A stretch of DNA of 36,562 nucleotides from a bacterium (GTDB lineage: Bacteria; UBP6; UBA1177): assembly GCA_017405875.1 (NCBI GenBank), contig JAFQZM010000013.1, forward strand, positions 65,709 through 102,270, given 5' to 3'. Below are positions 15,493 to 24,104 of this stretch, piece by piece (the first letter of the stretch is position 1; each line of letters opens with the position of its first letter). The position numbers and the translations under genes are program-made. The notes beneath the pieces were generated by a model. The model did not search any database. It was given only the letters and a program-made list of their open reading frames with translations, and was not told where the DNA came from.

Positions 15493-17946
15493 TTATTTCT
15501 TTTCTCTGAACATCAGTTCCTGAAGATTTTTCTCTTCGTCTTTTTCCATTTTCTGCTTTTCGTCTTCGTAACGCTTTTTCATTTCTTCAGGCTTAAACTT
15601 TGGATAATCTCTTGTGATTTTCAGGAAATTCTGCGCTGCAAAGTAGTGCATTCCGCGACGCGCGTACATATTTGCGACTTCGAGCTGCCAATAGGGATTG
15701 TGCGCAACTTCGGCGGCTCTTTCCAGATATTTGAAGCCGGCGGCCTGATTTTTTGCCGCAAATTCGCGGGTCGAGAGCCAGCGGTAGTAGTTTCCGAGGT
15801 TTCCTGAAGTTCTCAAAGTCATGTTTTTAAGGCTGCTTTCAACAAGTTCCTGCGACTCTTTTTCGAGTTTGAGCGAGCAGTAAGCCGCGGTGAGATAGTC
15901 GCTGAACCTCTGAGTCAGGTCGGCGCCGCGCATGTAAAGATCGAAAGCTTCCTTGTAAAGCTGGTCTTTTTCGAGGATTTTTCCGTTGTAAATCATGAGC
16001 TGACCGCGCTCTGAATCTGTTAAATCCTTACGCTCGCCCTGGATTCTGCGGATCATCTCAAGAGCTTCGTCGTAGCGCTTTTCCTTCAGCATGTTCCTGA
16101 TGACTGAAATGAAGAAAACATCCTGATTTTTATTGGCAAAATCGAGTGCTGCGGCGTTTGAGTCCGAAATTTTGAAGATGAATCTTTCGAGTTCGACCTT
16201 GTTGTTTTCGTTCAGAGAAATTATTTCGGTTATCCGCTCGCTGAGACCGAAGCGCGTCATTCTGTCATAGATCGTATCAAGTGCTTTTGCGTATTTTCTG
16301 CCCGAAAGGTCGAGAGCCTCTTTAAATAAAGTGAGAGCCTGATCGTACGCGCCCAAACGCAGCAGATAAACGCCGTTTATGTAGTGGGTGTAGTAGTATT
16401 TCGGAGCTTTTAAGAGTGCCGATGAAAGCTCCGTTCCCGCCGAAAGAACCTGTGCAAAATCCCCGGAATTGAGTTTTTCAAGACCTTTTTCCAGCGGGAT
16501 TTTGAAATTTGCAGGCTCAAGATAAACCGCTTCCTCATAAGATACCGCCGGCTTTTCATCTGGCTGATAACCAAGAAGTTTCTGCCCGCCTTCGGTAGAG
16601 GTAAAAATCATCGTGGTCAGAGCTAAAACAGCGAGCGATGCGAGAGAAACTATTCTTGTGTTCCCGCGGAGTTCCATCGGTTTTACAAGAAGAACAAGCA
16701 CTAAAATCACAGGGAAAAGCGTCGCAAAATTGTGCAGATTGAAATCAAGCGTGTTGTGCATGACAACGAAAAATAGAACCGCCATAAGACCGTTTTTCCG
16801 CTTGGTTTCGCGATGACCGAAAATGACGAGCCCGATAAAAAATGCGAAAATGAAAAGGGCGAAAACTATACCTGTCTCAAGGATGAACTGTATCGGCTCG
16901 TTCTCAAGCTCACGGGCATAAATCCAGAGATTCGACTGGTAATAGGAAAAAACTTTGGAAAAACTGCCCAGCCCTGAACCAGTGAAAAGAAAATCGAAGA
17001 AATAGTCTTTCGCTCTCGCTATAATATCAAATTTGTCGAAGTAGTCCTCTCTTCCGAAATCAAACTCGCGCTCAAGGAGTTTAAGCCCTGTCTGATAAAT
17101 AAAAATCAGGACGAGAATAAGGGAAGCAACCGGTAGATAAAATTTATAACCGCTTGAATTCTTTGCAGATTTCCTGTTTATAAAGAAAAAGAGCACCAGG
17201 GCTGCGACGTAGGCCGCGATCCCTGCTCTGGAGATAGTCGCCGCAACAGCCGCAGAGTGGAAAAAGAAAAGAGCGGCATAAAAAATCTTTTTTCTGGGGA
17301 ATGTCGTCGTATAGATCGAAGTGAGGGCGAGAAGACCCGAAATTCCGAAATATCCTGCGGCGTTATTCGTGTTGATAAGAATCGATTCCATGAAAAATCC
17401 GCCATGGCGCAGTTTGCCGTAAAGCCATGCGTCGGACTGCAGAAACCTCAGCGCAATAGAAAGAATTATGGCAACCGTCGAAATCAGGATCACCGTGTCG
17501 ATAGTGTTCTGCTTCCACTTTTTGTTGCCGAGAAAAATGTTCCTCGCAAGAATGCAGGAAAGGAAAATCAGCGTCAAAACACGGAATATCGAATAAACCG
17601 TGTCGGGTATCGACATCGTGAGCGGATGAGCGCCGGCACCTTCGAGAGTGTGAAAAAAATGCCCCTGCGGAGAAAGTATCTTAAGAAGCGCCGGCGGCAG
17701 CGGAATGAGCTGCAGAAGCGCAAAAACGATTATCGCGGCAAGCGGAAAAACAACCGAAGAAACTGCAAAGGACTTTTTTGTAGCGAGCAGATAAACAGAA
17801 TAGAGAAAAGTCGCAAATGCACAGATGAACATGATGACTAGGTTTGTACCGATGTGGTAGTATACCCCGCCCAGAAGGAACGGCGGCAGGACGAAAAAAA
17901 TGCCCGAAGAAAGCATCAGAAATATAAGTTTTATTTTACTGCTCAC
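15493..17946 (-). CDS. O-antigen ligase/polymerase (Wzy/WaaL-like) membrane protein with C-terminal TPR domain
   Basis: Polytopic inner-membrane protein of 817 residues. Residues 1 to about 430 hold roughly a dozen hydrophobic segments with the marks of the Wzy_C/O-antigen ligase superfamily: an ATISRAG motif, GSGLGSF followed by an acidic, Tyr-rich periplasmic loop, and VVMHNTLDFNLHN near the end of the membrane part. Residues about 450-800 are soluble TPR repeats (for example YYTHYINGVYLLRLGAYDQALTLF), probably periplasmic. Such WaaL/Wzy-TPR fusions join or polymerise glycans onto lipid or protein carriers; the acceptor is unknown, and O-oligosaccharyltransferase of glycoproteins is possible. 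Start is GTG at 17946 with AGAGG 7 nt upstream. It sits 72 nt after the auxiliary lipoprotein gene. Confidence 0.82.
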   Translation of the reverse strand: MSSKIKLIFLMLSSGIFFVLPPFLLGGVYYHIGTNLVIMFICAFATFLYSVYLLATKKSFAVSSVVFPLAAIIVFALLQLIPLPPALLKILSPQGHFFHTLEGAGAHPLTMSIPDTVYSIFRVLTLIFLSCILARNIFLGNKKWKQNTIDTVILISTVAIILSIALRFLQSDAWLYGKLRHGGFFMESILINTNNAAGYFGISGLLALTSIYTTTFPRKKIFYAALFFFHSAAVAATISRAGIAAYVAALVLFFFINRKSAKNSSGYKFYLPVASLILVLIFIYQTGLKLLEREFDFGREDYFDKFDIIARAKDYFFDFLFTGSGLGSFSKVFSYYQSNLWIYARELENEPIQFILETGIVFALFIFAFFIGLVIFGHRETKRKNGLMAVLFFVVMHNTLDFNLHNFATLFPVILVLVLLVKPMELRGNTRIVSLASLAVLALTTMIFTSTEGGQKLLGYQPDEKPAVSYEEAVYLEPANFKIPLEKGLEKLNSGDFAQVLSAGTELSSALLKAPKYYYTHYINGVYLLRLGAYDQALTLFKEALDLSGRKYAKALDTIYDRMTRFGLSERITEIISLNENNKVELERFIFKISDSNAAALDFANKNQDVFFISVIRNMLKEKRYDEALEMIRRIQGERKDLTDSERGQLMIYNGKILEKDQLYKEAFDLYMRGADLTQRFSDYLTAAYCSLKLEKESQELVESSLKNMTLRTSGNLGNYYRWLSTREFAAKNQAAGFKYLERAAEVAHNPYWQLEVANMYARRGMHYFAAQNFLKITRDYPKFKPEEMKKRYEDEKQKMEKDEEKNLQELMFREKK

Positions 17947-18018
17947 TTACAAACCTCTCGTTTTTACTGGTCATAATGCTGAATGCTGGGAACGACTCTT
18001 CTTTCAATCAACAGTCCG

Positions 18019-18621
18019 TCAGCGGTCAAGAGTTTCATAAATTTTTGAAATAAAGACTTCTGTCTCGGAATTTATTATCTCACCTATCGCACGTACCACA
18101 TCCACCGGCTTGCGACCTTTCGCTTCAAGCTTTGTGTCAAAAGAGTGAACGACGATCACATCTGAGGTCTTATAGTCTTTAAGTTCAAAAATTATAGCGA
18201 CTCTGGCGTAACTTTTGTCGTCTTCGATAACTTCGTCAAGGGCCAGTATCCTGCCGCTCAGAACATAGTCAGGTTTTTTATCCATCGTAATTACAATGTC
18301 GGAAAATATCCGCTGCTTTGCGAAGTGATTCGCGACAAGGTCAGTGATCATGTCATCCGGTCTTGATGCCCAGAAATGGGTGTTGTAGTAAAACATCTCC
18401 TCGAAAGAAGTCCTGTAGACAAGATTGTATTTTTTGTACGCTTTGTCAGCGGTGAAAGTTTTTATCCTGAGTGTCGCCTTTATCGGCTGCGCGGAGCCGA
18501 CCTGCGGCTGATAGTTGACCTGATAATAGTGCTTGAGCGGCGCTTTTGAAGAAAAGAGCGAACATGACGAAATCGTGAAAAGAGCTATGAAGCAAACAAT
18601 CAAAACGCCGGTTTTTTTCAT
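18019..18621 (-). CDS. ABC-type transport auxiliary lipoprotein (PqiC/MlaD-partner type)
   Basis: Lipoprotein of 200 residues with signal peptide MKKTGVLIVCF and lipobox ISSC (C20; next residue Ser, so outer membrane by the Lol rule). The body fits the ABC-transport auxiliary component family: YYQVNY near the start, then RIKTF, YKKYNLVYRTSFEEMFYYNTHFWASRP, TDLVANHF, and a late strand region LSGRILALDEVIEDD with ARVAIIFELKD. Members work with MCE proteins in lipid transport between membranes. The start overlaps the MCE gene stop by ATGA, which supports a shared role. SD is weak because translation is coupled. No permease or ATPase gene adjoins. Confidence 0.82.
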   Translation of the reverse strand: MKKTGVLIVCFIALFTISSCSLFSSKAPLKHYYQVNYQPQVGSAQPIKATLRIKTFTADKAYKKYNLVYRTSFEEMFYYNTHFWASRPDDMITDLVANHFAKQRIFSDIVITMDKKPDYVLSGRILALDEVIEDDKSYARVAIIFELKDYKTSDVIVVHSFDTKLEAKGRKPVDVVRAIGEIINSETEVFISKIYETLDR

Positions 18622-19610
18622 TTTTTATCCTCTGCTGTATTATCCGAGTTGCCGCCGCCGAAAAGAGCCGACGGATTTTCCATGATTATTCTCGTAAATT
18701 CGCTGAAGTTGCTCATCGCATCCGAAAGGTCGTCAAGTGATTTGTCGATTTTTTCGGTACTTCTTTCAAACGTAAGCTGCAGTGTATCGACCGTTCTCTG
18801 CGTCGATTCTACGAGTCCGAACATTTTGTCGACCTTTTCCTGAATGTTCGCCTTTTTGTAGTCTGTCCTGAAATCGGCTACAGCCTCTTTCATCATGTCG
18901 AGAGTCTTCGCGAACGAGCCTTCTTTCGACGTGAGCTCCTTGACGTTCGTCGTGATGGCCTTGACATTGTCCATATTGCCGTTGAGCTCTTTCATGAAAG
19001 TATCAGCCTCTTTTATGACGCTGGAGATCTCCTTTTTGTTCTTTACGAGAAGTTCGTCAAGAGAAGTTGAAATGCCGCCCACGTTTTTGACGATCTTTTC
19101 AACGTCGTCTTTCTGGACTCCTTTCAGAGCCTCGTTGAACTGGTTGAGTATCGATTCGAGCTTTTCGGCGATGACGGAAGCTTTTCCGGTGATCTCATCC
19201 CAGCCGCTTTTTTCGGAAGGAATTTCGCCGCCGACCGGAATGTTTTCACCCTGACCGCCGCCTTTGAGTTCGAGGAATTTAAGACCGGTGATACCGATCG
19301 TTCCGAGCTGCGTCTTTGTTCCCTCTTTGATGGGAACGCCCGGTTTAAGACAAAAAGCGACTTCGACAACTGCCGTATTTTCCTTGTCAACGGAGATTTT
19401 CGAAACCGTTCCGATGTTCATGCCCTGAAATTTTACCGTGGAACCTTCGGAAAGACCTGCGACCGAAATATCTTCAAAACGCGTAAAATAGCAGTCCTCG
19501 CGTTTAAGCAGACGGTTTCCGATAAGAAGCGCCGTAAGAATAAGAATAACAGCGATACCGAAAATGAAAAATATCGCGACTCTTCTTTTTTGAGCTGAAG
19601 TAACCTGCAT
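18618..19610 (-). CDS. MlaD/MCE-domain lipid-transport protein
   Basis: 330-residue protein anchored by one N-terminal membrane helix (about 11-32) with a periplasmic MCE domain (about 38-115): FEDISVAGLSEGSTVKFQGMN, GTVSKISVD and LGTIGITGLKFLEL are typical. The remainder is a long, mostly alpha-helical region, like the needle-forming or tunnel-forming tails of MCE proteins that bind phospholipid between the membranes. A GTG at 19613 lies directly beside the GAGGG SD, so the ATG at 19610 (4-nt spacing) is the better start. It heads the minus-strand run and overlaps the auxiliary lipoprotein gene. MlaE permease and MlaF ATPase are absent here, so they must be encoded elsewhere if this is a full Mla-type importer or exporter. 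Confidence 0.88.
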   Translation of the reverse strand: MQVTSAQKRRVAIFFIFGIAVILILTALLIGNRLLKREDCYFTRFEDISVAGLSEGSTVKFQGMNIGTVSKISVDKENTAVVEVAFCLKPGVPIKEGTKTQLGTIGITGLKFLELKGGGQGENIPVGGEIPSEKSGWDEITGKASVIAEKLESILNQFNEALKGVQKDDVEKIVKNVGGISTSLDELLVKNKKEISSVIKEADTFMKELNGNMDNVKAITTNVKELTSKEGSFAKTLDMMKEAVADFRTDYKKANIQEKVDKMFGLVESTQRTVDTLQLTFERSTEKIDKSLDDLSDAMSNFSEFTRIIMENPSALFGGGNSDNTAEDKK

Positions 19611-19636
19611 CACACCCTCAAAAATTCACACGCGCG

Positions 19637-19664
19637 ATTCTAAGTGTAAAAACAGGATTGTCAA
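19637..19664 (-). promoter_or_regulatory. Promoter of the MCE gene run
   Basis: Perfect -35 TTGACA, 16-nt spacer, TAGAAT on the minus strand, with a start of transcription near 19630 and an ~20-nt leader. Confidence 0.7.
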
Positions 19665-19669
19665 CGGTT

Positions 19670-19699
19670 TCTCGCTTTTTTCCGATTTTTCAGTATGAT
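19670..19699 (+). promoter_or_regulatory. Promoter of ttcA
   Basis: TATGAT at 19694-19699; weak -35. TCTCGCTTTTTTC (19670-19682) begins 24 nt upstream of the -10, exactly as at the UPF0175 locus. The region is shared divergently with the MCE promoter. Confidence 0.4.
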
Positions 19700-19720
19700 T
19701 TTCCGCTTTTAGGAGGAGTC

Positions 19721-20470
19721 ATGGGCGAAAGCAAGTGTTTTCTGAGCATGCACAAACTGCTGGAAACGGCGATTTCTGATTATCAGATGATTTGTCCGGG
19801 CGACCATGTTTTAGCCGGCCTTTCGGGCGGCAAGGACAGCTCGATGCTGCTCAGGCTTCTGGCAAGAAAAAAGATCCAGACAACCAATGATTTCAAACTT
19901 TCCGCTGTTTTCGTGAAAATGGGTTTTGCCAACGACGACGAAATTTCAGAATATCTGCGCGATTTCAGCAAAAACCTCGGCGTCCAATATTTTGAGATAG
20001 AAAGATCGCTTGAAAAAATCATGGCTGCCGAAAAAAAGCAGGCATGCTACCTCTGCTCAAGAACGAGAAGGCTTGCTCTTTTCGATCTTGCCGACGAAAT
20101 CGGAGCGAACGTCATCGCTTTCGGTCATCACCGCGACGACTTTGTCCAGACATTTCTCATGAATCTCTTTTTCAACGGCTCGCTTGAAGCGATGAAGCCG
20201 GTCAATCCGTTTTTCAAAGGGAAATACCGCATCATCAGACCCATGCTCTACATCAAAGAAAGTTCCGTCAAAGCCGAAATTGAAAACAGCGGCATCAAGG
20301 TTTTCGATTCGGGCTGCCCTTTCGGCAAAGTTTCTGAGCGCGCCTATATCCGCTCGCTCATAGAAGAGATCACAAAACACGATAGCACTGCAAAAAACAA
20401 TATTTTCAAGGCGTTATACAACCGGAAACCCGATTTTCTCCTCAAAAAGCCGTCGAAGGATATTTTGTAA
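19721..20470 (+). CDS. ttcA: TtcA-like tRNA 2-thiocytidine synthetase (PP-loop, 4Fe-4S)
   Basis: Adenylates and thiolates C32 of certain tRNAs, using ATP and a [4Fe-4S] cluster. 249 residues with PP-loop SGGKDS (35-40), CYLCSRTRR (C109, C112), GHHRDDFVQTFLMNLF (136-150) and a third cysteine C199 in DSGCPFG. Two Cys in CxxC plus one downstream is the TtcA/TtuA cluster pattern. TtcA is preferred over TilS because of these Cys and the GHHxDD motif. The ATG at 19721 is set by AGGAGG 4-5 nt upstream; an upstream in-frame start at 19658 lies in the promoter. The protein is shorter than E. coli TtcA (about 311), mostly at both ends. A related sulfur-transfer enzyme cannot be excluded. Confidence 0.82.
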   Translation: MGESKCFLSMHKLLETAISDYQMICPGDHVLAGLSGGKDSSMLLRLLARKKIQTTNDFKLSAVFVKMGFANDDEISEYLRDFSKNLGVQYFEIERSLEKIMAAEKKQACYLCSRTRRLALFDLADEIGANVIAFGHHRDDFVQTFLMNLFFNGSLEAMKPVNPFFKGKYRIIRPMLYIKESSVKAEIENSGIKVFDSGCPFGKVSERAYIRSLIEEITKHDSTAKNNIFKALYNRKPDFLLKKPSKDIL

Positions 20471-20487
20471 ATAGCGCTTCAAAAATC

Positions 20488-20516
20488 TTGCCGACAAAGC
20501 GTTATTCCGATATAAA
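20488..20516 (+). promoter_or_regulatory. Promoter of the MFS transporter gene
   Basis: TTGCCG (20488-20493), 17-nt spacer, TATAAA (20511-20516), 28 nt before the ATG at 20545, which has a GAGAGG SD. Confidence 0.55.
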
Positions 20517-20544
20517 GCGGCAGCATTTTTATTGAGAGGTTAAT

Positions 20545-22038
20545 ATGAGTTTCAAATCACAAGTCACAGGGTTTCAGAGGAATTTCTGGATCGCGAACGT
20601 CATGGAGATGTTCGAGCGTCTGGCGTTTTTCTCGGTGCGTGCAGTCCTTCCGCTCTGGATGATCGCGACTGCCGACAAACACGGTCTCGGGCTCACTTTC
20701 ACCGAAAAAGGGCTTATTTTCGGTGTATGGGCGGCGTGTCAGAGCCTTATTCCGATGCTGAGCGGCTCTTTTGCCAACTATTTAGGCTACCGAAAAAGCC
20801 TTTACATCGCTTTTACGACCAATGTTTTCGGCTACATTCTGATGGCGAACGCGGCGGGTTTCTGGAGCATGATGCTTGCAGGTATCGCTGTCGGAACGGG
20901 AACCGCCATTTTCAAGCCGCCGATTCAGGGAACTGTCGCAAGTTCCGTTACTGAGGAAAACAGTTCGGTCGGTTACGGCATTTTCTACTGGGTCGTAAAC
21001 ATCGGAGGTCTTTTGGCTCCCGTCATGGCAAGCACTCTGCGCGGAAACGACACCGACGGCTACACCTGGAGCTACGTTTTCTACGCGGCGGCGATAGTCA
21101 CTGCCCTAAACTACATTCCGGCGACGTTTTTCTTTAAGGAACCTGAAAAAACGAAGGCCACGAAGTCCGCGAAAGATGCTCTCAACGACACATGGACTGC
21201 GCTGAAAGACAAGGATTTTATGATCTTTCTTCTTATTTTCAGCGGTTTCTGGCTCATGTTCATGCAGCTTTGGGATCTTTACCCCAATTTCATCGACCAG
21301 TGGACCGACAGCCGCGCTCTGGCAAAGATCCTGCCTGCCTTCATGACCGATAACGGCAGCGTCAAAGCGGAACAGTTCATCAACATCAACTCGCTCTGCA
21401 TCGTCCTTTTCGTCGTTCCGTGGAGCGTAGTCACCGGCAAATTCCCGCGTCTTGTCGCGATAACGGCCGGCATCTGCCTCACGACGATAGCCTTTTTCTG
21501 CGCCGGTATCACGATGGCGGGCGTTGTTACCGCTATCTGCATCGCCTTTTTCAGCCTTGGTGAAATGACCTGCTCGCCCAAATTCAGCGAATACATCGGC
21601 GTAAACGCGCCAGCTGACAAAAAAGCGCTTTACATGGGACTTTCGAACATTCCCTTCGCTGTCGGCTGGATCGTCGGAAACGTCGTTTCGGGCCCGCTTT
21701 ACGACGCTTTCGCGAACAAACTCCAGATCACGAAGCAGTATCTTCTGGAAGTCAAAAAGGTTCCGCTTGAAACTCTTGTAAAAGTCGTTGACGACTACAA
21801 AGCGGCAAATCCCGACAATCTTCTGCCTGAAACCATCGCGAAAATGAATATTGATACTTTCGATTTCTTCCCGTATTTTCAGGAACTTACAGAACTTGAC
21901 AAATATGCTGCAAATCAGATTCTCTGGGATGCTTATGCTCCGTGGAAAATCTGGATCGTTCTTTCTTCCTTCGGCGTTCTCTCAATTGCTGCAATGCTTC
22001 TTTACAACCGTCATAAAAGCAAAATAAACGCAAAATAA
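20545..22038 (+). CDS. MFS transporter, proton-dependent oligopeptide (POT/PTR2)-like
   Basis: Inner-membrane secondary transporter, 497 residues with about 12 or more hydrophobic helices. The first helix contains EMFERLAFFSVRAVLPLW: E21-x-x-E24-R25 corresponds to the ExxER proton/peptide motif of POT carriers (ExxERFxYYG), although the FxYYG part is changed. GSFANYLGYRKSLY is the loop 2-3 MFS motif, and NIGGLLAPVMA follows helix 5. A long insert with alternating hydrophobic and charged stretches precedes the last helix (about 400-465). Oligopeptides are a reasonable guess for the substrate, but the family also moves nitrate, sugars and siderophores. Monocistronic by spacing. Confidence 0.78.
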   Translation: MSFKSQVTGFQRNFWIANVMEMFERLAFFSVRAVLPLWMIATADKHGLGLTFTEKGLIFGVWAACQSLIPMLSGSFANYLGYRKSLYIAFTTNVFGYILMANAAGFWSMMLAGIAVGTGTAIFKPPIQGTVASSVTEENSSVGYGIFYWVVNIGGLLAPVMASTLRGNDTDGYTWSYVFYAAAIVTALNYIPATFFFKEPEKTKATKSAKDALNDTWTALKDKDFMIFLLIFSGFWLMFMQLWDLYPNFIDQWTDSRALAKILPAFMTDNGSVKAEQFININSLCIVLFVVPWSVVTGKFPRLVAITAGICLTTIAFFCAGITMAGVVTAICIAFFSLGEMTCSPKFSEYIGVNAPADKKALYMGLSNIPFAVGWIVGNVVSGPLYDAFANKLQITKQYLLEVKKVPLETLVKVVDDYKAANPDNLLPETIAKMNIDTFDFFPYFQELTELDKYAANQILWDAYAPWKIWIVLSSFGVLSIAAMLLYNRHKSKINAK

Positions 22039-22068
22039 GCGGCAAAAACACTGGAAAACCGTTCTTAT

Positions 22069-22100
22069 TTGTGATAAAGAAAACAGGTTTTTGTTAGAAT
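22069..22100 (+). promoter_or_regulatory. Possible promoter for the unknown protein-phnP-lgt-pgi-galE run
   Basis: TTGTGA at 22069 and TAGAAT at 22095-22100 are 20 nt apart, longer than ideal. The TAGAAT is 16 nt before the ATG at 22117. Confidence 0.3.
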
Positions 22101-22116
22101 GAAAACGGAGTGAGAA

Positions 22117-23331
22117 ATGGAGATCAGAGTTACCCTGGAAGATATTTTTAAGGGTGATATTTCAAAAATAAAAACCATTATCGACAAAATTGCGCCGGAC
22201 AGCAGGCTTTCTGCCGAAAACGAAAACAATATCTCTATAAAATTCGGAGAACTGAAATCGTTCGAACTTGCCTTAAAACTGCAGGAACCGGTATGCAAGG
22301 CGTGGTTTAAAAAGCTCGATTCCGAATATCCCTACCTTCCGTTTTTTCTTAACAAACAGTCGAAAACATTGATGTTTTTCATCATGGGGAATACCAAATT
22401 CTCCATAGACGAGCACAACAACGTCTGCTTCGACGACATATCCAAGCAGCAGTATCTCAGCGCAAAAAAATCTTCGATCAAAGCATTTTGTCTCACCCAC
22501 AACATCGACCCGAAACCGGCAACGCGCAATCTGCTCTCTTTTGAACCGGTACAGCAGAAACAGGCAAACGTAAAAATCATCAAAATACAGGATTATCTCA
22601 ATAAATTCGGTGCAATAACAACTTTTGACGAGCACCGCGAACTTGTTACGTGGCTTCTTGCCGACAAAGTTCCGCCTTCAATAAAAATCCTGCTCTGTTC
22701 CTGCATACAGAACTGTCCGCAGCCCTTTTTCGATATCATCATCGAATACAGCGGGATCCGCACGGAATACATCTCAAAAATCATCCCTTCAAAGAAGGAT
22801 GTCGAGGAATTCTGTCAGACGAAATCCACGATAAAAATCACGTTTGTATTCAAAGACGGAGACAGTCACCAGTCATGGAATCTGGATCATCCGTTTTCAT
22901 GCATGGAACCGGCGGAACTTGAGAAAAAGCGAATTGAACTGATGGATCTTCCTGAAGCACCGCAAAATGAAAGCGCACCGGAAAAATCTGAAATACCGGA
23001 GAGAGAGCCTGAGAATCACGAAGAAACAGAGAAACCGGAAGAGAACGATTCTCCGGCAGAGGAGCCAAAGCAGGAAATTCAGGAAGTTAAAGAAGAACCT
23101 GCAGAAGAAGCAGAGACTGAGGTCAAAAAGACGGAAGAGGCTGACGAACCTGAAGAAGTCATTCCGCAGAATGAAACTCCCGCGGAAACAATCGCGAGAC
23201 TTCAAAAGAAAATCCGTGATCTTCGGGAAAAAATCCAACAGAAAGATAACCTGATAGAAGACTTGGAGCGCGCGCTGAACGAACGGCAGCGTTCGAAAAT
23301 TGCGACATTTTTAAAGGGATTGTTCAAGTGA
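22117..23331 (+). CDS. Unknown protein with acidic linker, coiled coil and basic C-terminal tail
   Basis: I do not recognise this 404-residue protein. Residues 1 to about 265 look globular, mixed alpha/beta and cytoplasmic (no signal peptide, no membrane helix), with scattered cysteines (e.g. LLCSCIQNC). Residues about 268-350 are low-complexity Glu/Pro/Lys. About 355-392 is a heptad-like coiled coil (ETIARLQKKIRDL, EKIQQKDNLIEDLERALNE). The last 13 residues (SKIATFLKGLFK) can form a basic amphipathic helix, a possible membrane-touching or binding tail. Start ATG follows CGGAGTGAGA. Its stop overlaps the GTG start of the PhnP-like gene (GTGA), so the two products are probably made in fixed ratio. 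Heads a six-gene run. Confidence 0.75.
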   Translation: MEIRVTLEDIFKGDISKIKTIIDKIAPDSRLSAENENNISIKFGELKSFELALKLQEPVCKAWFKKLDSEYPYLPFFLNKQSKTLMFFIMGNTKFSIDEHNNVCFDDISKQQYLSAKKSSIKAFCLTHNIDPKPATRNLLSFEPVQQKQANVKIIKIQDYLNKFGAITTFDEHRELVTWLLADKVPPSIKILLCSCIQNCPQPFFDIIIEYSGIRTEYISKIIPSKKDVEEFCQTKSTIKITFVFKDGDSHQSWNLDHPFSCMEPAELEKKRIELMDLPEAPQNESAPEKSEIPEREPENHEETEKPEENDSPAEEPKQEIQEVKEEPAEEAETEVKKTEEADEPEEVIPQNETPAETIARLQKKIRDLREKIQQKDNLIEDLERALNERQRSKIATFLKGLFK

Positions 23332-24089
23332 CGACGGTAATTTTCAACGGCAACGGCTCATCAACCGGAGTTCCGCAGCTTTTCTGCGACTGCGATATCT
23401 GCAAACTGACTGACGAACGCAACCGCCGTACCCGCTTTTCGATGACTCTGATCGAAGAAGATACTGTTTTGCAGATCGATTTCCCCTACGAAATCAGGCA
23501 GCAGCTTTTAAAATCGAAAGTTTCCCACATTGACGCAGGCTGGCTCACACATGCCCACAGCGACCACTTTGCCGGAATCGACGATCTGCGTATGGCTTCA
23601 TTCAGAAACGGCGAACCGCTGCCCTTCTTTTTGAGCAGAGAGACTTTTGAGATCGCTCAAAAGCGTTTTCCATACCTTTTTTTCGAAAACGAATATCTGC
23701 CGCGTCCTTTTCTAAAGCCGGTTTTCGTTGAAAAAAAGCCGGTAACTTTCAAAAATCTGACGCTTATGCCGATACGTCACAAACACGGAGAAACCGTCGT
23801 AACAAGCCTGCGTTTCAAGGATTTCGCGCTTCTTGCCGACATAAATTCGATAGAACCTGAAGAACTCGACAAAGTTAAAGGTGTAAAAATACTGGCGATT
23901 TCTTCGACCGTCCATAAAAAGCACCCGACACACTTCAGTTTTGAGGAAATTCTCGATCTGATAAAGTACATTTCGCCCGAAAGAGCATATCTCACCCACA
24001 TGAACCACACTTTCGACTACGAAGAAACCTTGAAACTGCTGCCAAAAAATACAGTTCCGGCTATTGACGGCATGAAAATAGAATTTTAA
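23328..24089 (+). CDS. PhnP-like metallo-beta-lactamase-fold phosphodiesterase
   Basis: Zinc/manganese hydrolase of 253 residues. THAHSDHFAGIDDLR contains the HxHxDH metal motif (H75, H77, D79, H80); further ligands are in PIRHKHG, LLADINS and YLTHMNHTF. A CDCDIC cluster near the N-terminus (C20, C22, C25) matches the CxCxxC structural zinc site of PhnP, and GNGSSTGVP matches the PhnP start. PhnP hydrolyses phosphoribosyl cyclic phosphate in phosphonate breakdown, but no phn genes are here, and many PhnP-like proteins act on other cyclic phosphates or nucleotides. Start is GTG at 23328 with AAAGGG upstream, overlapping the previous stop by 4 nt. Cytoplasmic. Confidence 0.82.
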   Translation: MTTVIFNGNGSSTGVPQLFCDCDICKLTDERNRRTRFSMTLIEEDTVLQIDFPYEIRQQLLKSKVSHIDAGWLTHAHSDHFAGIDDLRMASFRNGEPLPFFLSRETFEIAQKRFPYLFFENEYLPRPFLKPVFVEKKPVTFKNLTLMPIRHKHGETVVTSLRFKDFALLADINSIEPEELDKVKGVKILAISSTVHKKHPTHFSFEEILDLIKYISPERAYLTHMNHTFDYEETLKLLPKNTVPAIDGMKIEF

Positions 24090-24104
24090 CTTAGGAGGTA
24101 CACC

